From assembly GCF_035594125.1 (NCBI RefSeq), contig NC_087193.1:631501-695500 (forward strand): a stretch of 64,000 nt of DNA, in the 5' to 3' direction. The translations under genes and the position numbers were made by a program. The notes under the pieces are model-generated. The model was not told the origin of the DNA and ran no database searches. It worked only from the letters and a program-made list of their open reading frames with translations. How positions within the stretch are numbered: position 1 is the stretch's first letter; every line of letters begins with the position of its first letter. Shown here one piece after another: positions 11,103-27,139 of the stretch. This DNA comes from Scylla paramamosain (Eukaryota; Arthropoda; Malacostraca; Decapoda; Portunidae).

Positions 11103-11224
11103 ACTGACTGTGTGGCGAAGTGTAGTGTATCTCATGTGAACTCTACCATCTACCAGACGTGATGTGCCTCGCAAAATCCGAAGCACATTTCAACTAACCT
11201 ACGGTAAGTCTCATGTACTTCTGT
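11103..11224 (+). repeat. DIRS-a right terminal repeat
   Basis: Runs from ACTGACTGTGTGGCGAAG to TCATGTACTTCTGT. Its left part is inverted-complementary to 5951-5988 and its right part to 10900-10991. The identical right end closes the second DIRS copy at 44785. Confidence 0.9.
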
Positions 11225-13830
11225 AATTCTTTGACTACTTAACTTCCAAAGTGGAGCACATTCTGACCCTCTTCTCTATTGCAGAGATCTCCATTCTTGG
11301 AGACTTCAATGTTCACCACCAGCTTTGGCTTTCCTCTCCCTTCACTGACCATCCTGGTGAACTAGCCTACAACTTTGCTATCCTCCATGACCTAGAGCAA
11401 TTAGTGCAACACCCTACTCGTATTCCTGACCGTCTTGGAGATACGCCCAACATTCTTGACCTTTTCCTGACCTCTAATCCTTCTGCTTATGCTGTCACCC
11501 TTTCTTCTCCGTTGGGCTCCTCCGATCACAATCTCATATCTTTATCTTGTCCTATCTCTCCAATCCCTCCTCAGGATCCCCCTAAGCGAAGGTGCCTCTG
11601 GCGTTTTGCCTCTGCTAGCTGGGGGGACCTGAGGAGGTATTTTGCTGATTTTCCTTGGAATGACTACTGCTTCCGTGTCTTTGTGTGCTGAGCGCATAAC
11701 AGAGGTGATAGTGTCTGGCATGGAGGCGTACATTCCTCACTCTTTTTCTCGTCCTAAACCTTCTAAACCTTGGTTTAACACAGCTTGTTCTCGTGCTATA
11801 CATGATAGAGAGGTGGCGTGGCCCACAAAAGGTACTTAAGCCTTCCATCACCAGAATCTCACGCACTTTATATTTCTGCCCGGAACCATGCCAAGTCTGT
11901 TCTCCAACTAGCCAAAAACTCCTTCATTAACAGAAAATGTCAAAACCTTTCAAGATCTAACTCCCCTAGTGATTTCTGGCATCTAGCCAAAAATATCTCC
12001 AATAACTTTGCTTCTTCTTCTTTCCCTCCTCTACTTCAACCAGATGGCACCACTGCTATCACATCTATTTCTAAAGCTGAACTCTTTGCTCAAACCTTTG
12101 CTAAAAACTCTACCTTGGACGATTCTGGGCTTGTTCCTCCCTCTCCTCCACCCTCTGACTACTTCATGCCACCTATTAAAATTCTTCACAATGATGTTTT
12201 CCATGCCCTCGCTGGCCTAAACCCTCGGAAGGCTTATGGACCTGATGGGGTCCCTCCTATTGTTCTCCGAAACTGTGCCTCCGTGCTTGCACCTTGCCTA
12301 GTCAAACTCTTTCAGCTGTCTGTCAACATCTACCTTTCCTTCTTGCTGGAAGTTTGCCTACATTCAACCTGTTCCTAAAAAGGGTGACCGCTCTAATCCC
12401 TCAAACTACCGTCCTATTGCTTTAATTTCCTGCTTATCTAAAGTTTTTTAATCTATCCTCAACAGGAAGATTCTTAAACATCTATCACTTCACAACCTTC
12501 TATCTGATCGCCAGTATGGGTTCCGTCAAGGCCGCTCTACTGGTGATCTTCTGGCTTTCCTTACTGAGTCTTGGTCATCCTCTTTTAGAGATTTTGGTGA
12601 AACTTTTGCTGTTGCCTTGGACATATCAAAAGCCTTTGATAGAGTCTGGCACAAAACTTTGATTTCCAAACTACCCTCCTACGGTTCCTATCCTTCTCTC
12701 TGTAACTTCATCTCAAGTTTCCTTTCTGACCGTTCTATTGCTGCTGTGGTAGACGGTCACTGTTCTTCTCCTAAATCTATTAACAGTGGTGTTCCTCAGG
12801 GTTCTGTCCTATCACCCACTCTCTTCTTATTATTCATTAATGATCTTCTAAACCAAACTTCTTGTCCTATCCACTCCTACGCTGATGATACCACCCTGCA
12901 CTTTTCCACGTCTTTTCATCGACATCCAACCCTTCAGGAGGTAAACATATCACGCAGGGAAGCCACAGAACGCCTGACTTCTGATCTTTCTAAAATTTCT
13001 GATTGGGGCAGAGCAAACTTGGTATTGTTCAATGCCTCAAAAACTCAATTCCTCCATCTATCAACTCGACACAACCTTCCAGACAACTATCCCCTCTTCT
13101 TAAATGACACTCAACTGTCCCCCTCTTCTACACTGAACATCCTCGGTCTGTCCTTTACTTATAATCTGAACTGGAAACTTCACATCTCATCTCTAGGTAA
13201 AACAGCTTCTATGAAGTTAGGTGTTCTGAGACATCTCCGCCAGTTTTTCTCACCCCCCCAGCTGCTAACTCTGTACAAGGGCCTTATCCGTCCATGTATG
13301 GAGTATGCTTCACATGTCTGGGGGGGTTCCACTCATACTGCTCTTCTAGACAGGGTGGAATCAAAAGCTTTTCGTCTCATCAACTCCTCTCCTCTAACTG
13401 ACTGTCTTCAGCCTCTTTCTCACCGCCGCAATGTTGCATATCTAGCTGTCTTCTACCCCTAATTTCATGCTAACTGCTCTACTGATATTGCTAACTGGAT
13501 GCCTCCCCTCCTTCCGCGGCCTCACTGCACAAGACTTTCTTCTTTCTCTCACCCCTATTCTGTCCACCTCTCGAATGCAAGAGTTAACCAGTATTCTCAA
13601 TCATTCATCCCTTTCTCTGGTAAACTCTGGAACTCCCTGCCTGCTTCTGTATTTCCACCTTCCTACGACTTGAATTCCTTCAAGAGGGAGGTTTCAAGAC
13701 ACTTATCCACCAATTTTTGACCACTGCTTTGACCCTTTTATGGGACTGGCATTTCAGTGGGCATTTTTTTTTATTAGATTTTTGTTGCCCTTGGCCAGTA
13801 TCCTTCCTACATATAAAAAAAAAAAAAAAA
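11225..13830 (+). mobile_element. Family C element C1, 3' portion (endonuclease rest, RT, tail)
   Basis: Resumes the C1 endonuclease ([31 protein letters not shown]) and continues into the RT. RT blocks: [120 protein letters not shown]. An in-frame TAA lies at 12449-12451 just before the RT core, plus a frame change near 12340. Ends with a 3'UTR containing a T-run and a poly(A) tail (13814-13829), after which A3 resumes. Confidence 0.9.
12617..13462 (+). pseudogene. C1 reverse transcriptase core, open stretch
   Basis: About 281 codons without a stop covering the RT fingers-to-thumb blocks, with an intact SYADDTTLHF active site. The first residues ([11 protein letters not shown]) are an internal RT motif, not a real start. 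The full product would need the upstream part, which is severed by the TAA at 12449. The C-terminal part frameshifts near 13460 and continues in another frame to 13720 (IPFSGKLWNSLPASVF...). Confidence 0.8.
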
Positions 13831-13981
13831 TAGTTTCCCTCAAAGAAGAGTGAACAAATGGAATGAACTCAGTGAAGACATTGTCAATGCCGAAACTGTC
13901 CATGCTTTTAAGACCGAACTGGATAGATATAGAGATGGGATACTATGAGATTACTCCCCTCCCATAAACCACAACTAGGTA
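13831..13981 (+). mobile_element. Family A copy A3, 3' end
   Basis: Continuation of A3 after the family C insertion: TAGTTTCCCTCAAAGAAG through ACAACTAGGTAAATAC. Matches A1 from 1345 to 1496. Runs directly into (AAC)n. Confidence 0.85.
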
Positions 13982-13984
13982 AAT

Positions 13985-14073
<89 letters not shown>
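13982..14073 (+). repeat. (AAC)n then (AC)n microsatellite
   Basis: (AAC)n at 13982-14038 continues from the A3 terminal AAATACAAC, followed by (AC)n to 14073. Confidence 0.93.
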
Positions 14074-14079
<6 letters not shown>

Positions 14080-15310
14080 ATCTCCAAAGGTGAATGTAAT
14101 AGAGGTTCACCAACTTATCAAAATTCTAAATTGACTAAGGCATTACTAAATATCCTTGGAAACCCCTCTTACTGGCTCAAGGTCTTCAGTTTCATTCCCT
14201 TCTTCTACACATTGCTCTGAGGACATGATGCTAAGAAGGGCTGCTGGTTTCGATTAAAGGTTAGCAGGTTTAGTCTTTGCAATGAAGCTTTCCTGATGCA
14301 GTCTTCCTTTTCTGATCTGATCTGGTCTCATGTTTCTCTTAAATATCACTAAATTCTGCTTGGACTTTTTCTTTTTTTTTTCCCAAAAACTATTTAGTAT
14401 TCTTATTGTTTCATTGTTACTGTTGTCAAAAGGAGTTCACCAATAATCAAATTTCAATTACATTTTTAATTTATGCAACTGTCTCCTCAGGCCTTCATCT
14501 CTTGTTATCAGTCCATTCCCATCATACTTTTTCCAAACCTGCTACAAGGCCATTCACCTCCCACCATCCTGCTCACAGCTCAGGTGGCTCACACAACATG
14601 CAATGCTCATTGTGGGCACTGTAACCAAATCTCTTACCATGCACCACAAAAGACCTTGAAATACAATTCTGGTTATGAGTGTGCAACCTGCTCACAAAAA
14701 TGTTTGGATCATATGAATACATCAAAAAAGGATTAGAAAAGAGAAAAAAGAATAACACTGAAGATGAAGAGGGAGACAGAAAGAGGAACTACTACTGAAA
14801 ACTATCCACCCGGAAAGTTTTGATCGAACCTTGCAACAATAAGGGGGTGGCACACCCTGACACCCTCACCTTTATAATGAGAGGCAAGGTACCAGATCCC
14901 TTTTATACATGCACTGATATGTTATTAGTGATCACATAAAGTTTGTATGAAAGTAAAATTGAAAATAGGTATCTTCACTGGGGCACAGACACTTAAGCTA
15001 AAATTCAAATGCATTTTTCTCAAAACTAGTACAAAATTAACTTCAAAATTACTTTCTACTTTTGTTTTTTAATCAAACTTTCAGACCTGGAAGATTAAAT
15101 ACTATAGAAAAATCTGGCCTGTTGTTAAAGAAAAGTGTATATATAGCAAAATTATAATTTTAAAAAAATTTAAAACAGCAAATTAATGAAACAGTTTTCA
15201 AAACATGACAAAATATTACAATAACAATAAATTATCACATGTGAATGTTACAAAGAAAACCGTCAAAAAATGGCTAAGAAAAATTAATTCAAAATTTTAA
15301 ATATAAAAAA

Positions 15311-15344
<34 letters not shown>

Positions 15345-15644
15345 TTTTCATTTCACCTGATCAGCTTAAAATTTTCATGTGATAACCAGGGTACAAATAT
15401 ACATAAAATATATATTATTCATGATTACAGATGCAATTTTTTATTTATAGCAGACTCTCCCCCTTAACTCAATTTCCAAGTTCAAGAGAATTTGTACCTG
15501 AACTTGAGCAATTCTTCGCCAAAACAGGCATACAATCCTTGTGTCTGGCTCACACCAGACAAACATCCCACACATTCACTTGAGTGACACAGGTTTGCAT
15601 GGAAAAAGTTAAAAATAAACTCTAAAGGTACAAAAAGAGCTCAC
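14074..15644. other. No recognisable gene; probable TPX2 intron
   Basis: AT-rich sequence lying beyond the exon 8 donor. A short (AAT)n run lies near 15315-15343. No ORF with a recognisable product and no convincing TPX2 exon was found here. Confidence 0.5.
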
Positions 15645-15818
15645 CTTCTTTATCTTTTCCTCTTTCTGCTGCTGCTTTGTTTTGTCTCGCAAATCAAAAC
15701 TGAAAGGCATTACTTTGGTGGCAGACCTCTTCTTCCCCTGACCTACAGAGTTCACTGACAGGATGGATTCATCTGCCTGCTCATGCTCTTCTCTCTTAAA
15801 GGCTGAAGCTGCCTCAGC
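15645..15818 (-). CDS. TPX2: TPX2 coding exon 8: PFSFDLRDK motif, last exon in window
   Basis: 174 nt encoding residues 461-518. Acceptor TTCTTGCAG, donor AAG|GTGAGC. Its end reads VMPFSFDLRDKTKQQQ followed by KEEKIKK. This matches the vertebrate TPX2 segment PFSFDSRDKERQLQKEKKIKEL very closely and is the most diagnostic exon. Because a good donor follows, the gene continues leftward. No convincing further exon is seen in 13,982-15,644, and the DNA left of that is retroelement. Confidence 0.9.
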
Positions 15819-16356
15819 CTGCAAGAATTAAACAATCTGTCACTAGTCTGATACAGCAGAGTGCATAAAAGAAAAAAAAAACACCTAATTAGTGTCATTA
15901 TCCTGCTATGTACCAGGTCAACTTACACGCTAACAAGCTCATTCCCTGAGGGAGGTGCTCTCCCCCATGTAGAGTCAATCTCCATTTAGTGATATTTTAT
16001 TTACAAATTACATAACTTATGAATGTATAAACTTTGTCATTTGTTCCAATTCACAATGCTCAGAAATAAAAACCAAAACACAATTATCTCAAAATAACTT
16101 TACAAATCATAAGAACAGAAAAATTAAGGAAGCAGCAAAAATCCACCATGCCGACAAGTGGCAGACCCTGTGTGAAACAAACCTACCATTTCCACTATCA
16201 TCCCCATCCATACCTTTGCATAATTTTTTTTTAAGTTCTATAATGACCCAGCACTAACAACCTGATTATTAAGTCCATTCCATTCATCTACCACTCTATT
16301 TGAGAACCAATTCCTTCCTATCTATATTTTAGATGTAGCCTTTTCAAGCTTATGGT

Positions 16357-16460
16357 GTTCAATATCTCAAAAGCTCAATTCCTTCATCTATTTACTGGAT
16401 GCGTTCTTCTAAATAACTATCCCTCTTTCTGTGGTACTAAACTATTCCCTTCTTTACACC
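16357..16460 (+). mobile_element. Old diverged family C fragment
   Basis: GTTCAATATCTCAAAAGCTC and what follows align by eye with the C region at 13028-13140 (GTTCAATGCCTCAAAAACTC...). Heavily mutated, so an old insertion. Confidence 0.6.
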
Positions 16461-17018
16461 ATAGTTTGACTGTGCTGTAAAATTTCAGTCACTTGCTAGC
16501 TACTACATGGCTCAGGTTGATTCCTTCATGTGCCCAGCATACATAGTCCAAAATGGTGGATTGCCTACTGTCATTATGTCAATGAAACGACATTTTTCCA
16601 TGTGTTATGTACTGGTCATTGCTGCTGTACTCCATCCACATCACACAGCCCATCACTTTCCTACTGGTAACTGAAGACCAGCTGTCTACTATTTGTATTG
16701 TGCAAGTAGTTGTAATAACTGTCTTTCAAAACTGTCAAAATGTACTGTTCATTAATAATTTTCCTTAAAAAGAATGGGAGATTCCAAAAGAACTAACAAT
16801 CAGTAAGTTCATTCTCAACAATACCAAGCCTTTTATCAGTGTTCACAAACAGGATAAGTGCAACACTTTATTCAAATCAATCATAAGAGCAACCAAGATT
16901 TTGACACACTTATTCAACAAATGACAACACCCATGCCATTAATCAAGTACCAGGAAAATACAGGACATAAACAAAACTATAATGCATGCTTTTAATCAAT
17001 CTGTGCATGTGCCTGACT

Positions 17019-17043
17019 AACACACACACACACACACACACAG

Positions 17044-17134
<91 letters not shown>
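17019..17134 (+). repeat. (AC)n and (TA)n microsatellites
   Basis: AC run at 17019-17042, then TA run from about 17046 to 17134, in TPX2 intron 7. Confidence 0.93.
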
Positions 17135-17135
<1 letters not shown>

Positions 17136-17139
17136 TCGT

Positions 17140-17250
17140 ATAGTGGGACCTCAGTTCTCGAACTTAACTTGTTCCTGAATGCCGTTTGAAATCCAAAATT
17201 TTTGAAAACCAAAACTATTTTCCCTATAGGAATCAATGTAAAAAGGTTTA
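17140..17250 (+). mobile_element. Possible pogo/Tigger-like DNA transposon end
   Basis: GTGGGACCTCAGTTCTCGAAC followed by TTGTTCCTGAATGCC and an A-rich stretch resembles the conserved ends of Tigger/pogo-type elements (pattern CAGTxxxACCTCGGTT... then TTCC). No partner end or transposase is seen. Judged by pattern only. Confidence 0.4.
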
Positions 17251-17907
17251 ATTTGTTCCCAGACACCAGTCTACACTGTCTTAACAGCTTAAGACAAATG
17301 CTCCCACAACCAAGATGGCTGCTTCACATCTCCAGCTCACAAATTGCTTATCTAGAAAGGATGTAGTGAGTGAACTTACCAACACAGAACTCATCAGAGG
17401 ATGCTGTTAAGACAGATCTAATGAGGGAAGCCTTACAGAGGGACACAGAGAGGAGCAATCCACTTACTGCCGAACTTAAGGTGATCATAACACTTTGACA
17501 TTTTGCTGCTAGGAAAAGCTACAGGAAAAATGCACTTCTGCATTAGTGATGGCACTGGGGGTCATCCAGAGAGCCACGGGTGGCTACTCCTGAGCCCAGA
17601 GAATTATTTGTTTACATCAAGGCTTTTCAACAGGACCACATTTACCTTATTACAAAGACTGAATTACTGTCTTACACTCCATACCTGTCCTCCAAATATA
17701 TAAAAATGAAGTAGATATTTATAGAAACTATAAATCAGTAATAAATGGCAGTTTTTGCTGTCTTTTTAATATTTGAAATCAAGTAACTTTGTTCTAGAAC
17801 CAAATTATGGCACCACAACCAAAGCAATAATGAATCTAAAATTTTGTTTGAAAGACAATTTGTTAAAAAAAAAAAAAAGAGGCATTCAATAACCAAGGTT
17901 TCAATGA

Positions 17908-18140
<233 letters not shown>

Positions 18141-18309
18141 CATTTATTATATTATTTGCAAGTGAAAAATATTCACTATTGCTACTTGCATATGTTATCA
18201 ATAGTGATAAGTACTTAAAAAAAAAAAAAAACCTGTATGCACAGGTTCAGACTGTTGATGGGGGCAACCTTCCATCCCTGTGATCATAACTAAAGATCAC
18301 ACAACTTAC

Positions 18310-18430
18310 TTTCTTTGTGTCTGTGATGTTGAATGGCTCTGGCACAGTTGGAAGTTTCTTCTCCACACTTGCACCAAGGATAGGTGCTTCTAAGACCTTC
18401 TTGTTCACTGGTCTGGCCTTGAAGGTGTGT
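18310..18430 (-). CDS. TPX2: TPX2 coding exon 7: FKARP repeat
   Basis: 121 nt encoding residues 420-460. Acceptor ATTTTGCAG, donor GTAAGT. It reads HTFKARPVNKKVLEAPILG and later VPEPFNITDTKK, the classic TPX2 repeat unit (FKARPxPxxIlexP ... tepxpFxL...). One base completes Lys420 from exon 6. The exon ends in phase 0. Confidence 0.9.
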
Positions 18431-18788
18431 CTGCAAAATAAATTAATAGTACATATAGTAATGTTTAATAAATGGAAAATATCAAAAATAACTGGAGAAC
18501 CCAAACAAGCCACCAAAACCAAAACAAGGGAATAACAGAGGATCAATGGAAAAAACAGCAACAGTTCGTTGTTCAGAGTAAGCAGGTGTGAGCTTTTTTT
18601 TTTACATTAGAAATTCCTCCAAAATTCTGCCAATATTAAAGCTTATATATCTCAAGTTTCAACTATATGATTTTTTGTGAAACATGTATCAGCTTCCTAT
18701 AAACAGAAAATTTCAATCAATAAAACCAATAAGGAGTTTTTAATGTTCAAAAGCACATTATGTACATGAAGAGTTAAAGTAAATGTTA

Positions 18789-18912
18789 GTTTTTCTTTTT
18801 CTTTTTTTTCCTTTTATGTACGAAAGACCGAAAAAAAAAAAGGGGTGGGGGCACAGATATACCAGTCTCCGAACAGGGTCCAAAGCAGTAGTCAAAAATT
18901 GAAGGATAAGTG
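18789..18912 (-). mobile_element. Family C 3' end fragment
   Basis: Minus-strand copy of the last ~120 bp of family C; its reading frame gives YPSIFDYCFGPCSETGIS, as in C5. Severely 5'-truncated insertion in TPX2 intron 6. Confidence 0.7.
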
Positions 18913-19151
18913 GTTATCTGTGGTGACTCACTCGACTTAAGACACTTGGTATAATTTACGGCAGAGTGAAAGGCTCTCATACTCCTGGGTCAAGGTAAAT
19001 AATACTGTACGAGTATAGCTGATAGCTTTTCAACCAATGTGGCTCAGCAGGATGTTGCTCCAAGCAACCCAACAGGGTAGGAGACAGATTGAGGGACTAT
19101 CTGAACAGGGAAACCAGATTTCCATAGGGGTGGCACTTGGAATGTTCTGCA

Positions 19152-21852
<2,701 letters not shown>

Positions 21853-21877
21853 GTGCATCTAATGCAGCTGTAGTACA

Positions 21878-23829
21878 GGGCCCATATTAACAAAGTTTCA
21901 GAATTTGTGCTTATTTGTGCTTATTTCTTAGGCAGTCTTAAAGTTGTGCTAAGACAAACTCTTAGGGCCTATTTCACAGTCGCTTCTTGTCGTGATTGTT
22001 ACCAATGAGTGGTGATGTCCAATGTCCACTACCAACAAATCTAATTTCACAGAAGTTTTTCGCAGCGTTGTTTTGCTCCTTACCAGAAACTGGAACCTGT
22101 GGTAATGCTTGCTTGAGAGCTGCTGGGCCTCCCCAATGGAGCTTATTAATGCATTTATTTCTTATTCTTCTGTACTTGTATTACTTCTTGAATAGTACAT
22201 TAAAATCATTTAACAATACATTTTGTACACTGTAACAGTAATATGATTAAATTTAAGAAGAATCTGGATGAAAACTTCACTACCTGTCTCCCTTATTTCA
22301 TCTGCTACGCCTCCTTGGTTAAAAACTGTAGTAGTCCTCACATACACACTGGGTGTATGGAATATGTCACCTAAAAGAAATATTAGATAATATTGAAATA
22401 ACATTACTATTGCCATCAGAGGGCTAGGGTTGCTTCCATTTGGCTTAGGTTTAGATTTATTCAGTTCATTAATTTAATTTCATTGGGTTGATCATGATTA
22501 AAAAAAAAAACACCATATTTCTGTTCAGAAATAAATAATCACTGTCCTAAAATTAGAAGGCTAGGGCTATTTCCATAAAATCCAAAATATTTCAATCTAG
22601 CACTGTATGTGTACAGCATTGAGGAATAGAGAAATAAATTGTTTATTATGTGCCAGGCTGGCACATGCAGAGTTTGGCGAATGTTAGACAAATATTCAAA
22701 GAGAAGAATTTAAATCACAAAATGTAACCATGTTTGAAGTGGATGGATATAGCGTGTTGAAGGCTCCAATGATGAATTTCAATCTTCCATGCCTTTCTTT
22801 CTAGAATTTAGTGATGGTGTGGCCACTTCTTTTGCCATGAATTGCCTCATTTTGTCTCATAAGGGAACTCTGGCATACCAACATTACCGAATCAGAAGTA
22901 TTCATTTTGTTATGATCGTTACCAATTTGGGGATCACCAAAACCACGAAAATGACTGTGAAATCAGATTGAGGTGTTGATAATGCCTGTTACCAGTTTGG
23001 TAAGGCTCTTGCTTGGGAATATTACCAAGCAACTGTGAAATTGACCCTGAAGCCCCAGTAGCAAATGTTGAAAGAGCAAAACAGTAAAATCTTATATTTC
23101 TCAGTTTTGAGTTAATAGTGCAACCTTTTTAAATTTTTTGGGATGTGTATTTTTTCTCAGTGTTTACATCCTTGAGCCAGTATTGCCCCGCCACTCCCAC
23201 TAAGCAGCACCTTTCCTGTCCTATTTCTTTGGTATGGAGATGATGACCCCTATGTCCAAAAAGACCAACAGAGGAAGCCCAGATGGACTGATGGTTCGAC
23301 TTTCCTACCTTATCTAGTCAACATTATGAGGAAAGATGGAGCCTGAAGGGCTTCACTCATTCAGCGACACAAAAAAGATTGCATGGGGGTCTATTAATAA
23401 GAAAGTAAATGAAGTAAATGAGACATGCCAACAGCAGGACACATGAAGGTCCAAGGTCATCATGGCTGCAGAGCTGCATTTCCAATTGGCTAAATAACAA
23501 TATAATTATTACTTTAATTACTAGCATCAGTGCATCACTCCTTCCTGTGGGGCTCTTCAAGGCATCTCTTCTGTAGGTTTAGTCTATATATGTTCAACAG
23601 TTCAGTCACTCAGGGGCTGATAATTCTTTAGGTAGTAGGCTCAGGCTCAACGGTGGGCCATCTATGTTTGGTTAACTTTGTCTTAGCAGAACTCTTAAAA
23701 TGAAGCAGACTCTGGACCTGTCTTAAATTTAAGACCTAAACTCAGCACAATTTGGGAAGTACAACTCAAAGCTTAAGAGTTGAGCTGAGTCAAACCTCTC
23801 TACTGAAGAATCTTTGTTAATACAGCTCC
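21878..23829. mobile_element. Candidate non-autonomous DNA transposon (outer)
   Basis: Ends GGGCCCATATTAACAAAG at 21878 and, inverted, GGAGCTGTATTAACAAAG ending at 23829. Subterminal stretches are also inverted-similar (TTTGTCTTAGCACAACT versus TTTGTCTTAGCAGAACT). No transposase ORF. Judged by inverted ends only, with several mismatches. Confidence 0.42.
21965..23047. mobile_element. Candidate MITE-like element nested inside
   Basis: 1083 bp bounded by GGGCCTATTTCACAGTCGCTT and the inverted GGGTCAATTTCACAGTTGCTT (18 of 21 identical). No coding capacity. No clear target duplication was found, so the exact edges are uncertain. Confidence 0.5.
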
Positions 23830-23937
23830 AGATGCCTAGGCCTGTCAGCCTTGGCCTATAGGTGTAGTTGAAGCAATAGTATACCAAGCACAAATATTGT
23901 TACTACTACTACTACTAATAATAATAATTACTAACAA

Positions 23938-24966
<1,029 letters not shown>

Positions 24967-25085
24967 TATTTTTGACTACCGCTTTGGACCCTTTTATGGG
25001 ACTGGCATTTCAGTGGGCATTTTTTTTTTATTGGATTTTTGTTGCCCTTGGCCAGTGTCCCTCCTACATAAAAAAAAAAAAAAAT
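24967..25085 (+). mobile_element. Family C 3' end scrap
   Basis: TTTTTGACTACCGCTTTGG to CCCTCCTACATAAAAAA: the final ~118 bp of C including poly(A). A heavily 5'-truncated insertion between B1 and A4. Confidence 0.78.
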
Positions 25086-26650
25086 TGAGACAAAGGAAAA
25101 ATTAATGGGGAACTCGACATTGGTGATAATAAATATGATTCATGGATGAAAAATAGAAGTGACAAGGAAGGCAGGGGAATGATCATTATGACTAAAAAGT
25201 GTGTTAAAGTGGAGAGGGTAATAAAAAGTGAAGACAAGTCTGAAACTCCACAAGTGATAATTAAAAGTGGAAATGGAAGAAATAATGAATTATGTTCAAG
25301 TGTATGTGCCACCTGTGACCAATGCTTCGAAAAAAGAGCAAGAGATGTAGGTAGATGTGCTAAACAGTCTTAAAAAGACAGTGATGGAAAGTAGTGATAT
25401 CATTATTGTTGGTGATTTTCATTAAGGAAATAAATTAGGAGACATTGACAACTACTGGAAGTGAAAACTCATGGAGTAATAGACTGTTAAACTGGGCGGT
25501 GGAAAACTTACTGATTCAATGGGTAGATTGAGATACAAGATTTAGTGGAAGAGATAAACCATCAAGACTTGATTTAGTGTTTACAAAGAACATGGAAATT
25601 ACTGAAACCATACACTATGATAACCCTCTAGGTAAAAGTGATCATGTGTTGATGGAATTTAAATTGAAAAGTGAAAATGTAATCATAGATGAAAATTATA
25701 AGATGAAAAGATTTAAATATAGTAAAGCTGATTTTGAAAACTTAAGAAAAAATTTTTTTGCTTTGGACTAGAAAGACTTTGAAGACACAGAAGATGTTTG
25801 GGAAAAATGGCATGAATTTATAAGGATATATAATTCTGCTGTGGAGAAATTTGTACCTAGAGGAGGAGCAAGATGTAGAAAGGGTAAGGAATGGTTCAAT
25901 ACAAAATGCAGAGGCTAGAAATTGTAAGCTAAATGCTTGGAATAGATGGAAGAAGAGGAAAACTGAGAGTAGATGGGAGGAATATATTGATGCTATAAGT
26001 ACGATGAGATAATAAGAATGGAGAGAAGAAACTATGAAAGAGATATAATAGATAAGTGTATAAATGAACCCAAACTGTTCTTTAGACATATTAATGGGAA
26101 GATGAAGAAGAAGGAAGATGTATCAAGATTGAAAGTTGAAGGAAAAATCTATGAGGATGCACAGGACATAGCAGAGATTATGAACAATAGTTTCAGATCA
26201 GTACTTACTGTGGAAGGGGAGTTTGATGCTGGAAAGGATAAACTGGTGAGGAATATAGTAAGTACAGTCCCAGTCAGTTATGAGGAAATACTTAAGATGA
26301 TGGAAGAACCTGATGTAAATAAAGCATCTGGTCCAGATGGAATATCAAGCTGGATATTGAAGGAATGTAGAGAACAACTGGCTGATAAAATTCAGTCTAG
26401 TGGTGACATCACTCTCACAGGGAAGAGAACCGAAAGATTGGAAGAGAGCAAATATTACACCAATATTCAAAGGAAAACCCACTAAATTATAGACCAGTGT
26501 TATAGGAAAACTATGCAAAAAGAACAATAAAGGAAAGATGGATGGAACATTTGGAAAGAGATCAAGTTTTGGTATATCGTTAATTTGGATTTAGGAGGGG
26601 AAGATCATGCTCCATGAACTTATTGTCCTTCTGTAAACCACAACTAGGTA
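25086..26650 (+). mobile_element. Family A copy A4, internally deleted
   Basis: Starts within the A endonuclease, covers the linker (KSDHVLMEFKLKSENVIID; RHINGKMKKKEDVSRLK) and early RT (VNKASGPDGISSWILKECREQ), then jumps near 26632 from the TTATTGTCCTT block to the terminal CCACAACTAGGTAAAC. Most of the RT is deleted. Runs into (AC)n(AT)n. Confidence 0.8.
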
Positions 26651-26825
<175 letters not shown>

Positions 26826-27139
26826 ATACATTGCAATATAAGATTATCATTTCTAAAAAATAAATACATTCCATAGCTGAAAATTCATGAATAAGTCAAG
26901 GAATAATTTTTCATCTTTTCTATTTAATGCATTTTTAATAGTTTTGAGATTTTAGTTCATAAATACATACACTGCTTCTATAAAATGAGACAAAAGATAA
27001 AAATTTTTTATACATAACTGAAAATTCACAAATCAAATATGTGCAAACAGCATTTCACCTAAAGAAAATAAATTAATAAAGAAATACAATTATCAGATGC
27101 ACACATCTCTCTCCAAGAGGCAAAAGTTGCCACACTCAC

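Larger units (their letters stand above)
5912..11224 (+). mobile_element. DIRS1-like tyrosine-recombinase retrotransposon, full length (DIRS-a)
   Basis: 5313-bp element inserted in C1, with AAT immediately outside both ends (5909-5911, 11225-11227). Removing it and one AAT restores the uninterrupted C sequence (AAGAAATTCTTTGACTAC; compare 55727). It has terminal inverted repeats, an internal complementary region (10847-10991), a 40-bp tandem array in the leader, a Gag-like gene, RT/RNase H of DIRS type and a tyrosine recombinase. This order and the ITR/ICR design define DIRS1-like elements. No methyltransferase domain was recognised. All genes carry stops or frameshifts, so this copy is inactive. 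Confidence 0.92.

Noticed and set aside
13945..14220. Poly-Asn/His-Thr protein
   Set aside because: Translation of (AAC)n and (AC)n at the A3 terminus.
14406..14758. Possible small Cys-rich genes on either strand
   Set aside because: Cys/His spacing does not form a recognisable finger and there is no splice or homology support.
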